A stretch of 64,000 nucleotides of DNA from Elymus sibiricus (taxonomy: Eukaryota; Streptophyta; Magnoliopsida; Poales; Poaceae): contig CM077665.1 of assembly GCA_039707655.1 (NCBI GenBank), forward strand, positions 141,485,148 through 141,549,147, read 5' to 3'. The position numbers and the translations under genes were made by a program. How positions within the stretch are numbered: position 1 is the stretch's first letter; every line of letters begins with the position of its first letter. This document shows, in pieces, positions 52,611 through 63,909 of this stretch. The notes beneath the pieces were generated by a model, which saw nothing but the letters and a program-made list of their open reading frames with translations, was not told the origin of the DNA and ran no database searches.

Positions 52611-53150
52611 TTGAGGGGTAGGCATCGGCAGCACGTCTCGCCGGACGACTTGATGCTTCATCGGCAGTACGGTCACCAGGTGATTTTTTGGTTTGCTCAA
52701 CTCAAGGGTGCCTTCAAGACTCGATACCCCCGGGGCGGCAAGATCCGCCCTCGCAGCACTTTGGCCTTTTTTGGTTATGTAGTAGACTCTATCATGTCCT
52801 CCAAAATTTATATTATCTGCTTAACCCCTGTGTCCATGGTGTTTTGATCCCTGTGCTTGGTGCTTCACCTCCATTTGAAATCATCGTGCCCTCGCGGCTC
52901 CCCTTTCGAGAGTCCCTCAGTTCGCGTTAGACACGGCGTCTGTCCTCGGCTTCGTCCCTGCAGTGTTGATAAATCCAAGCGACCAAGCTCTGTCTCGTGG
53001 GTCGCTCCTGTGCACAATACCTCCTGAGGTCCTTGGTGTCTCGCCTCTTCGGGGGATTATCAGGAGTAGGCGGGCTGGGCGCGGCTCGTTGTGTACGACT
53101 GCCTGGGGGATGCTTCGCCGCCCCAGGCGCTATGTGGTGGGAGACCTTTC
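52611..53150 (+). other. Non-coding tail of the GC-rich gypsy element up to the next insertion
   Basis: No domain can be recognised in any frame. It may be spacer after a large deletion of RNase H and integrase. It ends with CTTTC, the likely target copy of the long LTR that starts at 53151. Confidence 0.45.
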
Positions 53151-56100
53151 TGTCACGCCCAAGATGCGATCCTATCCTTATTTTGGCTCGATGGCCTCGA
53201 CAAGGATAGAAGTGCATCTCATCGTTTTGCAAGAATGGATATCATTACAAGTACATGTAAAGAAGAGATGAGTATATGGAATTGGCTTACACTCGCCACA
53301 AGCTACATCAATATCACATCAATCCAACAATGTATCCAAACATCATACAGAAGAGCAGGGTCCGGCTACGGACGAAAACAAACGATAAAATGACATCCAT
53401 CCTTGCTATCCCAGGCTGCCGCCTGGAACCCATCCTAGATCGATGAAGAAGAAGAAGAACTCCAAATCAAACAAGCATCGCTCTCACGTCAAAGCATCGC
53501 ATTACCTGTACCTGCAACTGTTGTTGTAGTAATCTGTGAGCCATAGGGGACTCAGCAATCTCATTTCCAAGGGTATCAAGACTATTAAAGCTTAATGGGT
53601 GAGGTATGGTTAAGTGGTGAGGCTGCAGCAAGCACTAAGCATTTATTGAGTGGCTACCTTACGAATACAAGAATAAGGGGGATGATTGTCGTCTAAACGG
53701 ACGTGAACTAGTAATGATCGCTAAGAGATCCTGAACACCTACTTACGAACAAACATAACCCCACTGTGTTCTCTCTAGGTTCAGAAATCACGAGAAGAGA
53801 CAGTCACGGTTACGCACACGGTTGGTGTATTTTATTTGAGTTTACTTCAAGTTTGCTATGACCGGGTGTTAAACAAAGTTTCCAAGTTGCCACGTAACCG
53901 CGGGCACGGCTTTCCGAAAGATTTAACCCTGCAGGGGTGCTCCAACTCATCCATCACAAACTAACCACACGCCGCGGGAATAACCTCAACCACGAATCCC
54001 GTGATCTCCTAGGAAATTCCGTAGGAAAACCACAACCTCGAGATAGCCCAAAGTATTCTCAGAATTCCGCACACAAGACATTCGAGAAAGGTAAAACAAG
54101 TCCAGCAAGACCGCCCAACGTGTCGACGAACCCAATAGGAGCCGCGTATCTCGTTCTCAGGACATGACTGGATTGGCTAAGTTTCCGGCTGGCACACCCG
54201 TTGGTGGCCCCGGCTACTGCCATTTTGGACCAACACTCATGAGAAGCACTGGCCCGGGTTGTTGATTAATTATCCGCGGGTGCCGGCGGGTCCCTATGCA
54301 TTTTTATTAAGTTGTATAGCAAATGTAGTACCAAAGTTAGGTCTTGCCAGACAAGTTTTAATCTAAAATGAATTGTCAAGGGGGTCCCCATAACAACCCC
54401 GAGCATGTTAGGAGTGCAAAATATGGAACATAACACCGGTACACAAGTAACTAGGGCGGCAAAAGTGGAACAAAACACCGAGCATAAGGCCAAGCCTTCC
54501 ACCTTTACCAAGTATATATGTGCGTTAAATTAAATAGCAATAATATTGTGATATTTCAAAATATCCATGTTGCACATGGAAGAACTTGCACTTGCAACTA
54601 GCAACGCTATACGAAGGGCTGAGCAGGCGGTAACATAGACAAACAATGGTTTGCTGGGATGTGGAGGGGTTAGAGGCTTTTCATGGCAATTTGGGAGGCT
54701 TAACATACAAGTGGTAGGTAGCGAGACGACGATAGAAACGAGACATCTAGCATGGCAATGATAGTAATGGTATCCAGGGAAATTATCATCTTGCCCGAGA
54801 TCCCGCTTGGAAGAAGAACGAATCCATGAAGCAGGCGAATCGTGAAGTAGACGGACGGGACGTAGTCGAACGAATCCTCACACGCCGAACGCTTTCGGAA
54901 CTCTATCGAGAAGAAGCAATCCGGAACAAACAATCAACACATGATACACCACGACATATGCATGACATGATGCACTTCAAATATGATGCATGTTATGCAT
55001 GACATGGCGAGCACAACAATCAACTTTTACACATTAAGTGAAGTTCAATATGCAACGAGTTGCATATTGACGAAACTCCATGCTTGAATTACTTAGTTCA
55101 TTCCCATTTAGGTACACGACAATATTAAATGTTGTTAAACATGGCAAGAGGTGAAGCATAAGTAAACTACACATCTAGGCAAGTTTAAATGAGACCGGAA
55201 ACAACATATAACATTTCCGAAACGACCCCATATGTTAATTTCGAAATTGGTCCAGATCTGAACTAATCATGTTTTATATTTATTAAACAGGAAAATAAAC
55301 TATACCATGCAATTCTACATGTCATTCTAGTCGATTTACATATGTGGAACATCTCAAACGGAGCTACGGTCTAAAAGATATGACCTTCACAAGGTGCATA
55401 TGTCATGAATGCAAAATGCATGCAAAAAACACCACAAACATGTTAAATCATGTATGCAACAAGATATTATGAAGCTACAAGAAATTCGAGTCAAGTTACA
55501 TATGCAACATGTTCAAAACGGAGCTACGGTTCAACCTCAAATACCAATACGAGTTTTAGTTCAAAGCTGTCCAAAACAGCAACATGGCATATTGCACACA
55601 TGAAAACAACAAGTTCCAAGATCCTAATATGCACAAACTAAGCATGGCGCAGTAGCATATAACACACACTTCATTTCATCTTCACATAGCATACTCAAAA
55701 GAGTCATGGATCACATGGTAGGAAGCTCACAACATGGCAACAAAATATAGCAGATTAGGACTTAGTGAAAATAATAGGTTTTTAGCATAGCAGATGTTCA
55801 CGAAGGCATATTGGCAGCAATAAAACTATATGCTACAGGGCATATATTAGCATGAAACTTAACAGCATGGTAGTAGACATGATGCACTACAAATCATTAC
55901 ATGCTGGCAAGGTCTAATTATGCCTAAAAACATGGCTAGCATCAACACAACATGACATTATGAAGAAAACAGATCTCAGACTTGGTGAAAATTAGGGTAG
56001 ACATGAGCAGCAGTTTTTAACAGATTGACATGTTGGACAATGAATATAACTATGATGCAAATCCTATACATGGCATCAAAAGACACAACCTGGTAGACAA

Positions 56101-57773
56101 CAACATGCTTAACAGAAGACTCCTTGGGAGCAACCACAAAAGACTCCTAGATCAATAGCAAATCACATGACAACATGGCAACAAAATAACAGTTTTCAGA
56201 CTTAAAAATATTTTGGACCCTCAAAACAGCAGAATTTTATAGCATGTTGGCAACAAAAAATTAACACTTAAACATGCTTTTCTATATCAACCAAAAATAC
56301 CAGGGCCTAGTACACATGTCCAAGGGCATATCTCTTGTTTGCAACTATTCCAAAATAGGCATCGATTAATTCACACGAAATAAACAAAAGGGCACCATAG
56401 CAAAAATGACATGCACACAAAAATGCCCAAATGACAAAACTAATTGCACAGATAAATTCGATGGATTTTTCTACCCCGAAAACATATATAATATGTGGGT
56501 TTTACATTAAAAAAAGGACGCAACAATTACGCATGATTATGGCATAAACCGTTTTAACAAGTTATGTGTGCAACTTAAATGCAAACACCACATCAAACAT
56601 TTTTATCATGCATGAAAATGCGATACAATCAATCTACACATTTTACGTATAGGGTTTGATTAATTCCAATGCACACTTAAATGTTTATGCGCAATGCAAT
56701 TCATGACATTTATGTGAATTGAAAGCAAACATCATAATAAACATTTTTAACATGCATGAAAGTGCAATATTAATAATATACAGAAAGTTCTACACATTTA
56801 ACATATATAACGTATTTGGATATGATGCACGGTTATTTTAATATGAGTAATGCAACTTAATGAATTTTTCTGCAAAACAGTTTTTCTCTGGAAAAAAAAG
56901 GTCTACGGGCCGAATCGCAATAGGGCCCGAACAGGTTGTGCGCAGAAGAACAATGAGTCGCCCAAGGCGAAGAATAGCGGTGGGCCGCGCACACCATAGT
57001 GGGCTTAGCCCATGCGGTGGAGCTGGTCAGGCCGTTTGCTGGGCCATCGGGCGCGGCCCAGCGACACTGGCGAGGCCCATGTGGAGGCAGGCAGGGGTGG
57101 TCCTCCTCCTCGCTCCCGTGCCCGAGCGGGAGCAGGGTGGCGGCTGCAGCAATGCCGGCCGGTTGCAGGGCGGCACGGAGGCGAGGCTGCCCGGGAACGG
57201 GCGGATCTGTGGCGGGGCTGCCCAGATCCAGCCATCTCCGGCTGCGGCGGGACACATGGCGACGGCGGCGGCAAGGTCAACGCGGGGCAAGGCCATGGCA
57301 GCTCCTGCAAGGATGAGGAGATCGGGTGAGCTCGGGCATGGGGAGAGGAAGGAGAGAACCAGCGAGGGGAGGCGAGGTCGACCCGGCGGCGGTGCGGGGC
57401 GGCTCCAGCGAGACTAGGCCCTCTCCGATGGGGCGGGGCAGGGTCATTGGCGAGGCTTCGGTGGCTGGAGCGAGCGAGGGAGCCGCGGTCGGGCGCGGGG
57501 CGGGCGCTCGGGCACGAGCGGACCTGCCGTGGGCCTCTGCGGGCCGCGATGGCTGGGGGCGGCCAGGAGGCACGTGGCAGCCCCTGGTTGGCTGCGGAGG
57601 CGGCTTCGGGCGACGTGGCGCGTCGCTAGTGGCTGAGGGCGGTGGCGCGACGGCTGGGGGGGCGGCGGCGCTCGATCTGGGGCCACCAAGTGGCGGCGGG
57701 GAGGTGGCTGGGCACGGAAAACGATGCGGGGAGGCTAGGGAGGCAAAAAATGGAAGGGGAAGGCATCTATTTA
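53151..57773 (-). mobile_element. Very long LTR (over 4.6 kb), cut by copia at its promoter
   Basis: Starts TGTCACGCCC at 53151, inside the gypsy element. In layout it parallels the LARD LTR: an AT-rich left part, a GC-rich block (56870-57720) and then CTATTTA at 57767-57773, where the LARD has CTATTTATAG. A motif at 53902-53940 is shared with the LARD and the solo LTR. I infer minus orientation from these. The part 53400-56860 is AT-rich, has repeated words (AACATGGCAACAAAAT, CGGAGCTACGGT) and no gene. ORFs in the GC-rich block occur in all frames and are not supported. The remaining U3 lies right of the window. Confidence 0.7.
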
Positions 57774-59372
57774 TGTTGGGGAACGTAGTAATAATTCAAA
57801 AAAATTCCTACGTGTCACCAAGATCAATCTAGGAGATGCTGGCAACGAGAGAGAGGGAGTGCATCTTCATACCCTTGAAGATCGCTAAGCGGAAGCGTTG
57901 CAAAGAACGCGGTTGATGGAGTCGTACTCACGGCGATTCAAATCTCGGAAGATCCGATCCAAGCGCCGAACGGATGGCGCCTCCGCGTTCAACACACGTA
58001 CAGCCCGGGGACGTCTCCTCCTTCTTGATCCAGCAAGGGGGGAGGAGAAGTTGAGGGAGAGCTCCGGCAGCACGACGGCGTGGTGGCGGTGGAGCTCGTG
58101 GGGTGGAGGGGGCTGGTTTCTTGCCCTCCAAATCCATTGGGGCGTTGGCAAAGGTGGGAGGAAAGAAATCCCATCCTTTCCCTTCCCCACCGATTGTTAT
58201 CCCCCCTTTTTAGGGATCTTGATCTTATCCCTTCGGGATATGATCTTATTCCTTCTAAGGGGGGATCTTGGTGCGCCTTGACCAGGGGTGTGGAGCCTTG
58301 CCCCCATTACCCACGTTCATGTGGGTCCCCCCATGCAGGTGGGCCCCACTCCGGAACCTTCTAGAACCTTCCCGGTAGAATACCAAAAAATCACGAACAT
58401 TTTCCGGTGGCTAAAATGGGACTTCCCATATATAAATCTTCACCTCCGGACCATTCCGGAACTCCTCGTGACGTCCGGGATCTCATCCGGGACTCCGAAC
58501 AACTTTCGGTAACCACATACAATTCCCATTACAACTCTAGCGTCACCGAACCTTAAGTGTGTAGACCCTACGGGTTCGGGAACCATGCAGACATGACCGA
58601 GACACATCTCCGGCCAATAACCAATAGCGGGATCTGGATACCCATATTGGCTCCCACATGTTCCATGATGATCTCATCGGATGAACCACGATGTCGGGGA
58701 TTCAATTAATCCCGTATACAATTCCCTTTGTCCATCGGTATGTTACTTGCCCGATATTCGATCGTCGGTATGCCTATACCTTGTTCAATCTCGTTACCGG
58801 CAAGTCTCTTTACTCGTTCCGTAACACATGATCCCGTGACTAACTCCTTAGTCACATTGAGCTCATTATGATGATGTATTACGGAGTGACAAATCCCAGT
58901 CTCGATTCGTGCCAACCCAACAGTCACTTTCGGAGATACTTGTAGTGCACCTTTATAGTCACCCAGTTACGTTGTGACGTTTGATACACCCAAAGCATTC
59001 CTACGGTATCCGGGAGTTGCACAATCTCATGGTCTAAGGAAATGATACTTGACATTAGAAAAGCTCTAGCAGACGAACTACACGATCTTGTGCTATGCTT
59101 AGGATTGGGTCTTGTCCATCACATCATTCTCCTAATGATGTGATCCCGTTATCAACGACATCCAATGTCCATGGTCAGGAAACCATGACCATCTATTGAT
59201 CAACGAGCTAGTCAACTAGAGGCTCACCAGGGACATGATGTGGTCTATGTATTCACACATGTATTACGGTTTCTGGTTAATACAATTATAGCATGAACAA
59301 TAGACAATTATCATGAACAAGGAAATATAATAATAACCATTTTATTATTGCCTCTAGGGCATATTTCCAACA
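57774..59372 (-). repeat. 3' LTR of the minus-strand copia element
   Basis: 1599 bp, starting TGTTGGAAATATGCCC at 59372 and ending CCCCAACA at 57774 on the minus strand. It is homologous to 4016-5756 but about 140 bp shorter. I do not see the TATA word that the other LTR has. Confidence 0.92.
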
Positions 59373-59373
59373 G

Positions 59374-59383
59374 TCTCCCACTC
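59374..59383 (-). promoter_or_regulatory. Polypurine tract of the minus-strand copia element
   Basis: GTGGGAGACT-like purine run on the minus strand beside the 3' LTR, the same sequence as at 4005-4014. Confidence 0.72.
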
Positions 59384-59404
59384 GCACTAGAGTCAATAAT
59401 CTAG

Positions 59405-60691
59405 TTACATTGTGATGAATCGAACACCCATAGAGTTCTGGTGCTGGTCAAGTTTCGCTCGTGGAAGAGGTTTAGTCAACGGATCTGCGACATTCAGGTC
59501 CATATGTACTTTACAAATATCTATATCTCCATCCTGAATGTAACCACGAATGGAGTTGAAGCGGCGCTTGATGTACTTGGTCTTCTTGTGAAACCTGGGC
59601 TCCTTGGCAATGGCAATAGCTCCAGTGTTGTCACAGAAGAGAGTCATCGGGCCCGACGCATTGGGAATCACTCCTAGGTCGGTGATGAACTCCTTCATCC
59701 AGACTCCTTCCTGCGCTGCTTCCGAAGCAGCTATGTACTCCGCTTCACATGTAGATGCCGCCACGACGCTTTGCTTGCAACTGCACCAGCTGACTAACCC
59801 ACCATTCAAAATATACACGTATCCGGTTTGTGACTTGGAGTCATCCGGATCTGCGTCGAAGCTAGCATCGACGTAACCCTTTACGACGAGCTCTTCGGCA
59901 CCTCCATAAACGAGAAACATATCCTTAGTCCTTTTCAGGTACTTAAGGATATTCTTGACCACTGTCCAGTGTTCCATTCCGGGATCACTTTGGTACCTCC
60001 CTACCAAACTTATGGCAAGGTTCACATCAGTTCTGGTACACAGCATGGCATACATAATAGAGCCTATGGCTGAGGCATAGGGGATGACACTCATCTTTTC
60101 TCTATCTTCTGCCGAGGTCGGGCATTGAGCTGTGCTCAATCTCACACCTTGCAATACAGGCAAGAACCCCTTCTTGGACTCATCCATATTGAACTTCTTC
60201 AATATCTTGTCAAGGTATGTGCTTTGTGAAAGACCAATGAGGCGTCTCGATCTATCTCTATAGATCTTGATGCCTAATATGTAAGCAGCTTCTCCAAGGT
60301 CCTTCATTGAAAAACACTTATTCAAGTAGGCCTTTATGCTTTCCAAAAGTTCTATATCATTTCCCATCAACAATATGTCATCCACATATAAAATGAGAAA
60401 TGCTACAGAGCTCCCACTCACTTTCTTGTAAATACAGGCTTCTCCATAAGTCTGTACAAACCCAAACGCTTTGATCACCTCATCAAAGCGAATGTTCCAA
60501 CTCCGAGATGCTTGCACCAGCCCATAGATGGAGCGCTGGAGCTTGCATACCTTGTCAGCAATCTTAGGATCGACAAAACCTTCCGGCTGCATCATATACA
60601 ATTCTTCCTTAAGGAAACCGTTAAGGAATGCCGTTTTGACGTCCATTTGCTAGATCTCATAATCATAAAATGCGGCAACTGCTAACATGAT
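59405..60691 (-). pseudogene. Copia reverse transcriptase (C-terminal part) and RNase H, open over 413 codons
   Basis: The frame 60646-59405 has QRSIYGLVQASRSW, LYVDDILLMGND (YVDD at 60377-60388), IPYASAIGSIMYA, GYVDASFDADPDD and EAEYIAAS, with no stop before the natural end at FITM. A TAG at about 60652 (for Trp, before Q-M-D) and a TGA at 60689-60691 (for Arg) separate it from the N-terminal RT part. Active-site residues are intact in this segment. Confidence 0.9.
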
Positions 60692-62140
60692 TCAGACGGA
60701 CTTCAACATCGCTACGGGTGAGAAAGTCTCATCGTAGTCAAGTCCTTGAACTTGTCGATAACCCTTAGCGACAAGCCGAGCCTTATAGACGGTCACATTA
60801 CCATCCGCGTCAGTCTTCTTCTTAAAGATCCATTTATTTTCTATGGCTTGCCGGTCAGCGGGCAAGTCCACCAAAGTCCATACTTTGTTCTCATACATGG
60901 ATCCTATCTCGAATTTGATGGCTTCAAGCCATTTGTTGGAATCCGGGCCCGCCATGGCTTCTTCATAGTTCGAAGGTTCACCATTGTCTAACAACATGAT
61001 TTCCAGGACAGGGTTGCCGTACCACTCTGGTGCGGAACGTGTCCTCGTGGACCTACGAAGTTCAGTAGTAACTTGATCCGAAGTTTCATGATCATCATCA
61101 TTAACTTCCTCTCTAGTCGGTGCAGGCACCACAGAAACATTTTCCTGCGCTGCGCTACTCTCGGGTTCGAGAGTGGGTACAATTACCTCATCAAGTTCTA
61201 CTTTCCTCCCACTTACTTCTTTCGAGAGAAACTCTTTCTCTAGAAAGGATCCATTCTTGGCAACAAAGATCTTGCCTTCGGATCTGAGGTAGAAGGTATA
61301 CCCAATAGTTTCCTTAGGGTATCCTATGAAGACGCACTTTTCCGATTTGGGTTCGAGCTTTTCAGGTTGAAGTTTCTTGACATAAGCATCGCATCCCCAA
61401 ACTTTCAGAAACGATAGCTTAGGTTTCTTCCCAAACCATAATTCATACGGTGTCGTCTCAACGGATTTAGACGGTGCCCTATTTAAAGTGAATGCGGCAG
61501 TCTCTAATGCATATCCCCAAAATGATAGCGGTAAATCAGTAAGAGACATCATAGATCGCACCATATCCAATAGAGTGCGATTACGACATTCGGACACACC
61601 ATTACGCTGAGGTGTGCCAGGCGGCGTGAGTTGTGAAACAATTCCACATTTCCTTAAGTGCGTGCCAAACTCGTGACTCAAATATTCTCCTCCACGATCA
61701 GATCATAAGAACTTTATTTTCTTGTCACGTTGATTCTCTACCTCACTCTGAAATTCCTTGAACTTTTCAAAGGTCTTAGACTTGTGTTTCATTAAGTAGA
61801 CATACCCATATCTGCTTAAGTCATCAGTGAGGGTGAGAACATAACGATAGCCACCGCGAGCCTCAACGCTCATTGGACCGCATACATCGGTATGTATTAT
61901 TTCCAACAAGTTGGTTGCTCGCTCCATTGTTCCGAAGAACGGAGTCTTAGTCATCTTGCCCATGAGGCATGGTTCGCACGTGTCAAATGATTCATAATCA
62001 AGAGACTCCAAAAGTCCATCTGCATGGAGTTTCTTCATGCGTTTGACACCAATATGACCAAGGCGGCAGTGCCACAAGTATGTGGGACTATCATTATCAA
62101 CCTTACATCGTTTGGTATTCACACTATGAATATGTGTAAC
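60692..62140 (-). pseudogene. Copia integrase and start of RT
   Basis: The zinc-binding part is WHCRLGHIGVKRMKK with CEPC at about 62085-61975. The core has Asp in HTDVCGP, a second Asp in SDRGGEY and Glu in NGVSECRN. A TGA at about 61701-61703 lies just before S-D-R-G-G, where Arg (CGA) is expected. After it the frame 61681-60692 covers the end of integrase, an acidic linker and the first RT blocks (KWIFKKKTDADG, KARLVAKGY). Without that stop and the two downstream the polyprotein would be nearly whole. Confidence 0.9.
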
Positions 62141-62536
62141 ATCACGTTCGAGATTCAATAAACCATTGACCAGCGGGGCATGACCATAAAACATATCTCT
62201 CATATAAATAGAACAACCATTATTCTCGGATTTAAATGAGTAGCCATCTCGCATCAAACGAGATCCAGATACAATGTTCATGCTCAAAGCTGGTACTAAA
62301 TAACAATTATTGAGGTTTAAAACTAATCCCGAAGGTAGATGTAGAGGTAGCATGCCGATGGCGATCACATCGACCTTGGAACCATTCCCGACGTGCATCG
62401 TCACCTCGTCCTTCGCCAGTCTCCGCTTATTCCGCAGCTCCTGTTTTGAGTTACAAATGTGAGCAACCGCACCGGTATCAAATACCCAGGAGCTACTACG
62501 AGCGCTGGTAAGGTACACATCAATAACATGTATATC
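62141..62536 (-). pseudogene. Copia aspartic protease
   Basis: SSWVFDTGAVAHICNSKQEL carries the D-T-G catalytic triad at about 62485-62470. The open frame starts at 62518 and continues into the integrase region (to 61703). A stop at about 62537 separates it from gag. Confidence 0.87.
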
Positions 62537-62949
62537 TTATATACCTTTGACGTTGTCGGCCTTCTTATCCGCTAAGTACTTGGGGCAGTTCCGCTTCCAG
62601 TGACCGGTTCCCTTGCAATAAAAGCACTCAGTCTCAAGCTTGGGTCCATTCTTGGGCTTCTTCCCGGCAACTGATTTACCGGGCGCGGCAACTGCTTTGC
62701 CGTCCTTCTTGAAGTTCTTCTTACCCTTGCCTTTCTTGAAACTGGTGGTCTTATTCACCATCAACACTTGATGTTCCTTTTTGATCTCCACCTCCGCTGA
62801 TTTCAGCATCGAATATAACTCAGGAATGGACTTCTCCATCCCTTGCATATTGAAATTCATCACAAAGCTCTTGTAGCTAGGTGGAAGCGACTGGAGGATT
62901 CTGTTAATAACCGGGTCATCCGGAAGATTAACTCCCAGCTGAGACAAGC
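62537..62949 (-). pseudogene. Copia gag, C-terminal half
   Basis: The frame reads SQLGVNLPDDPVINRIL and ends with a complete CCHC zinc knuckle, CFYCKGTGHWKRNC, at about 62620-62580. Lys-rich segments lie before the knuckle. The N-terminal half was separated by the LTR that inserted at 62950. Confidence 0.88.
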
Positions 62950-63270
62950 TGTCGTGGTTTTGTCATGGCAAGATGTCCGGGTTAACGAACTTAGGTGTGA
63001 GGCCATCGCAACTATGTGGCGGCATGAGAGGTGTTGGTCGGAATCAAGAGACGCGAGTTTACCCAGGTTCGGCCCCTCCGATGGAGGTAAAAGCCTACGT
63101 CCTGCTTGTCTTGTATTGATGATGATAACGATCTCGGTTACAAGGGTGCGGAGTTTCTACCTCTAATCTCGAGAACCTCTACTCTAACTATCTCTAATAA
63201 CTTGTCTGTCTAAGACCGATCTGTGGAGACGTCTACAGACTTCACCCTTTTGGGGTGACCCGCCCCTCCT

Positions 63271-63279
63271 TATATAAGT
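63271..63279 (-). promoter_or_regulatory. TATA box of the Tat-related LTR
   Basis: TATATAAG on plus, CTTATATA on minus, at the position that corresponds to the TATATAAAG boxes of the other Tat LTRs. Confidence 0.55.
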
Positions 63280-63373
63280 GGATGGGGCGGTTTACATGTA
63301 GAGTCCAAGTCGGATTAGGACTTAACCTATTATGACTCTCCATCGCGGGCTTCTCTTCGTGGGCTTCTGAGTC

Positions 63374-63567
63374 CCGGGCGGCTTACATCGGGCGGCTTAG
63401 CACCGGGCGGCTTACAGCCGGGGGCTTACAGCCGGGGGCTTACAGCCGGGCAGCTTACAGCCGGGGGCTTACAGCCGGGCGGCTTACAACCGGGCGGCTT
63501 ACAGCCGGGGGCTTACAGCCGGGCGGCTTACAACCGGGCGGCATACAACCGGGGGCTTACAGCCGGG
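63374..63567. repeat. Minisatellite 1: 14-15-bp unit CCGGGCGGCTTACAG
   Basis: About 13 head-to-tail units in two length forms: CCGGGCGGCTTACA(A/G) and CCGGGGGCTTACAG. The word AAGCCGCCCGG (minus) is also found singly in other Tat LTRs (GAGCCGCCCGG at 29398 and 42140). Confidence 0.9.
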
Positions 63568-63570
63568 TTT

Positions 63571-63682
63571 TATCTTCAAGACTCATCTTCAGGGACTCAT
63601 CTTCAGGGACTTATCTTCAGGGACTCATCTTCAGGGACTCATCTTCAGCGACTTATCTTCAGGGACTCATCTCTAGGACTTA
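63571..63682. repeat. Minisatellite 2: 14-bp unit GGACTCATCTTCAG
   Basis: About seven units, alternating ACTCATCTTCAGGG and ACTTATCTTCAGGG. Directly abuts minisatellite 1. Confidence 0.88.
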
Positions 63683-63909
63683 ACTGTCTGCCGGGTCATA
63701 ACTGTCTGCCGGGTCATAACTGTCAACCGGGTCATAACTGTAACCGGGTCATAACTATTCCGGGTCATAACTATTCTGGGTCTTAACCGTAACCGGGTCA
63801 TAACCATTCCGGGTCATAACTATAACCGGGTCATAACTATAACCGGGTCATAACTGTAACCGGGTCATAACTGTAACCGGGTCATAACTATTCCGGGTCA
63901 TAACTATTC
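63683..63909. repeat. Minisatellite 3: 16-17-bp unit CCGGGTCATAACTGTAA
   Basis: About 14 units in three forms (CTGTCTG, CTGTAA and CTATT before CCGGGTCATAA). The CCGGGTCA core is the same word as in the ordinary Tat LTRs (GGGCCGGGTCACAGC). Confidence 0.88.

Larger units (their letters stand above)
48735..53150 (+). mobile_element. Ty3/gypsy element, right part outside the window
   Basis: A complete 5' LTR, PBS, gag, protease and a collapsed RT remnant on the plus strand. It inserted into LINE ORF2; the left flank GAAGT (48730-48734) would be one target copy. At 53151 a long LTR interrupts it, so its 3' end lies to the right of the window. It is GC-rich compared with its neighbours and different in sequence from the Tat elements. 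Confidence 0.85.
57774..62949 (-). mobile_element. Angela/BARE/WIS-type copia element, minus strand, 5' part outside the window
   Basis: 3' LTR, polypurine tract, RNase H, RT, integrase, protease and gag in order on the minus strand. It is better preserved than the copy at 1-5756. It inserted into the long LTR at 57773/57774, with ATTTA (57769-57773) as probable target copy. The Tat-related LTR interrupts its gag at 62949/62950, so its start and 5' LTR are right of the window. Confidence 0.92.

Noticed and set aside
56857..57832. Many overlapping long ORFs on both strands
   Set aside because: GC content is very high and open frames occur in all six frames; the products are low-complexity Ala/Arg/Gly/Pro strings. 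This is composition, not coding.
63374..63909. CRISPR-like array of short repeats
   Set aside because: Units are contiguous without unique spacers, differ in length, and the context is a plant LTR. It is a minisatellite.
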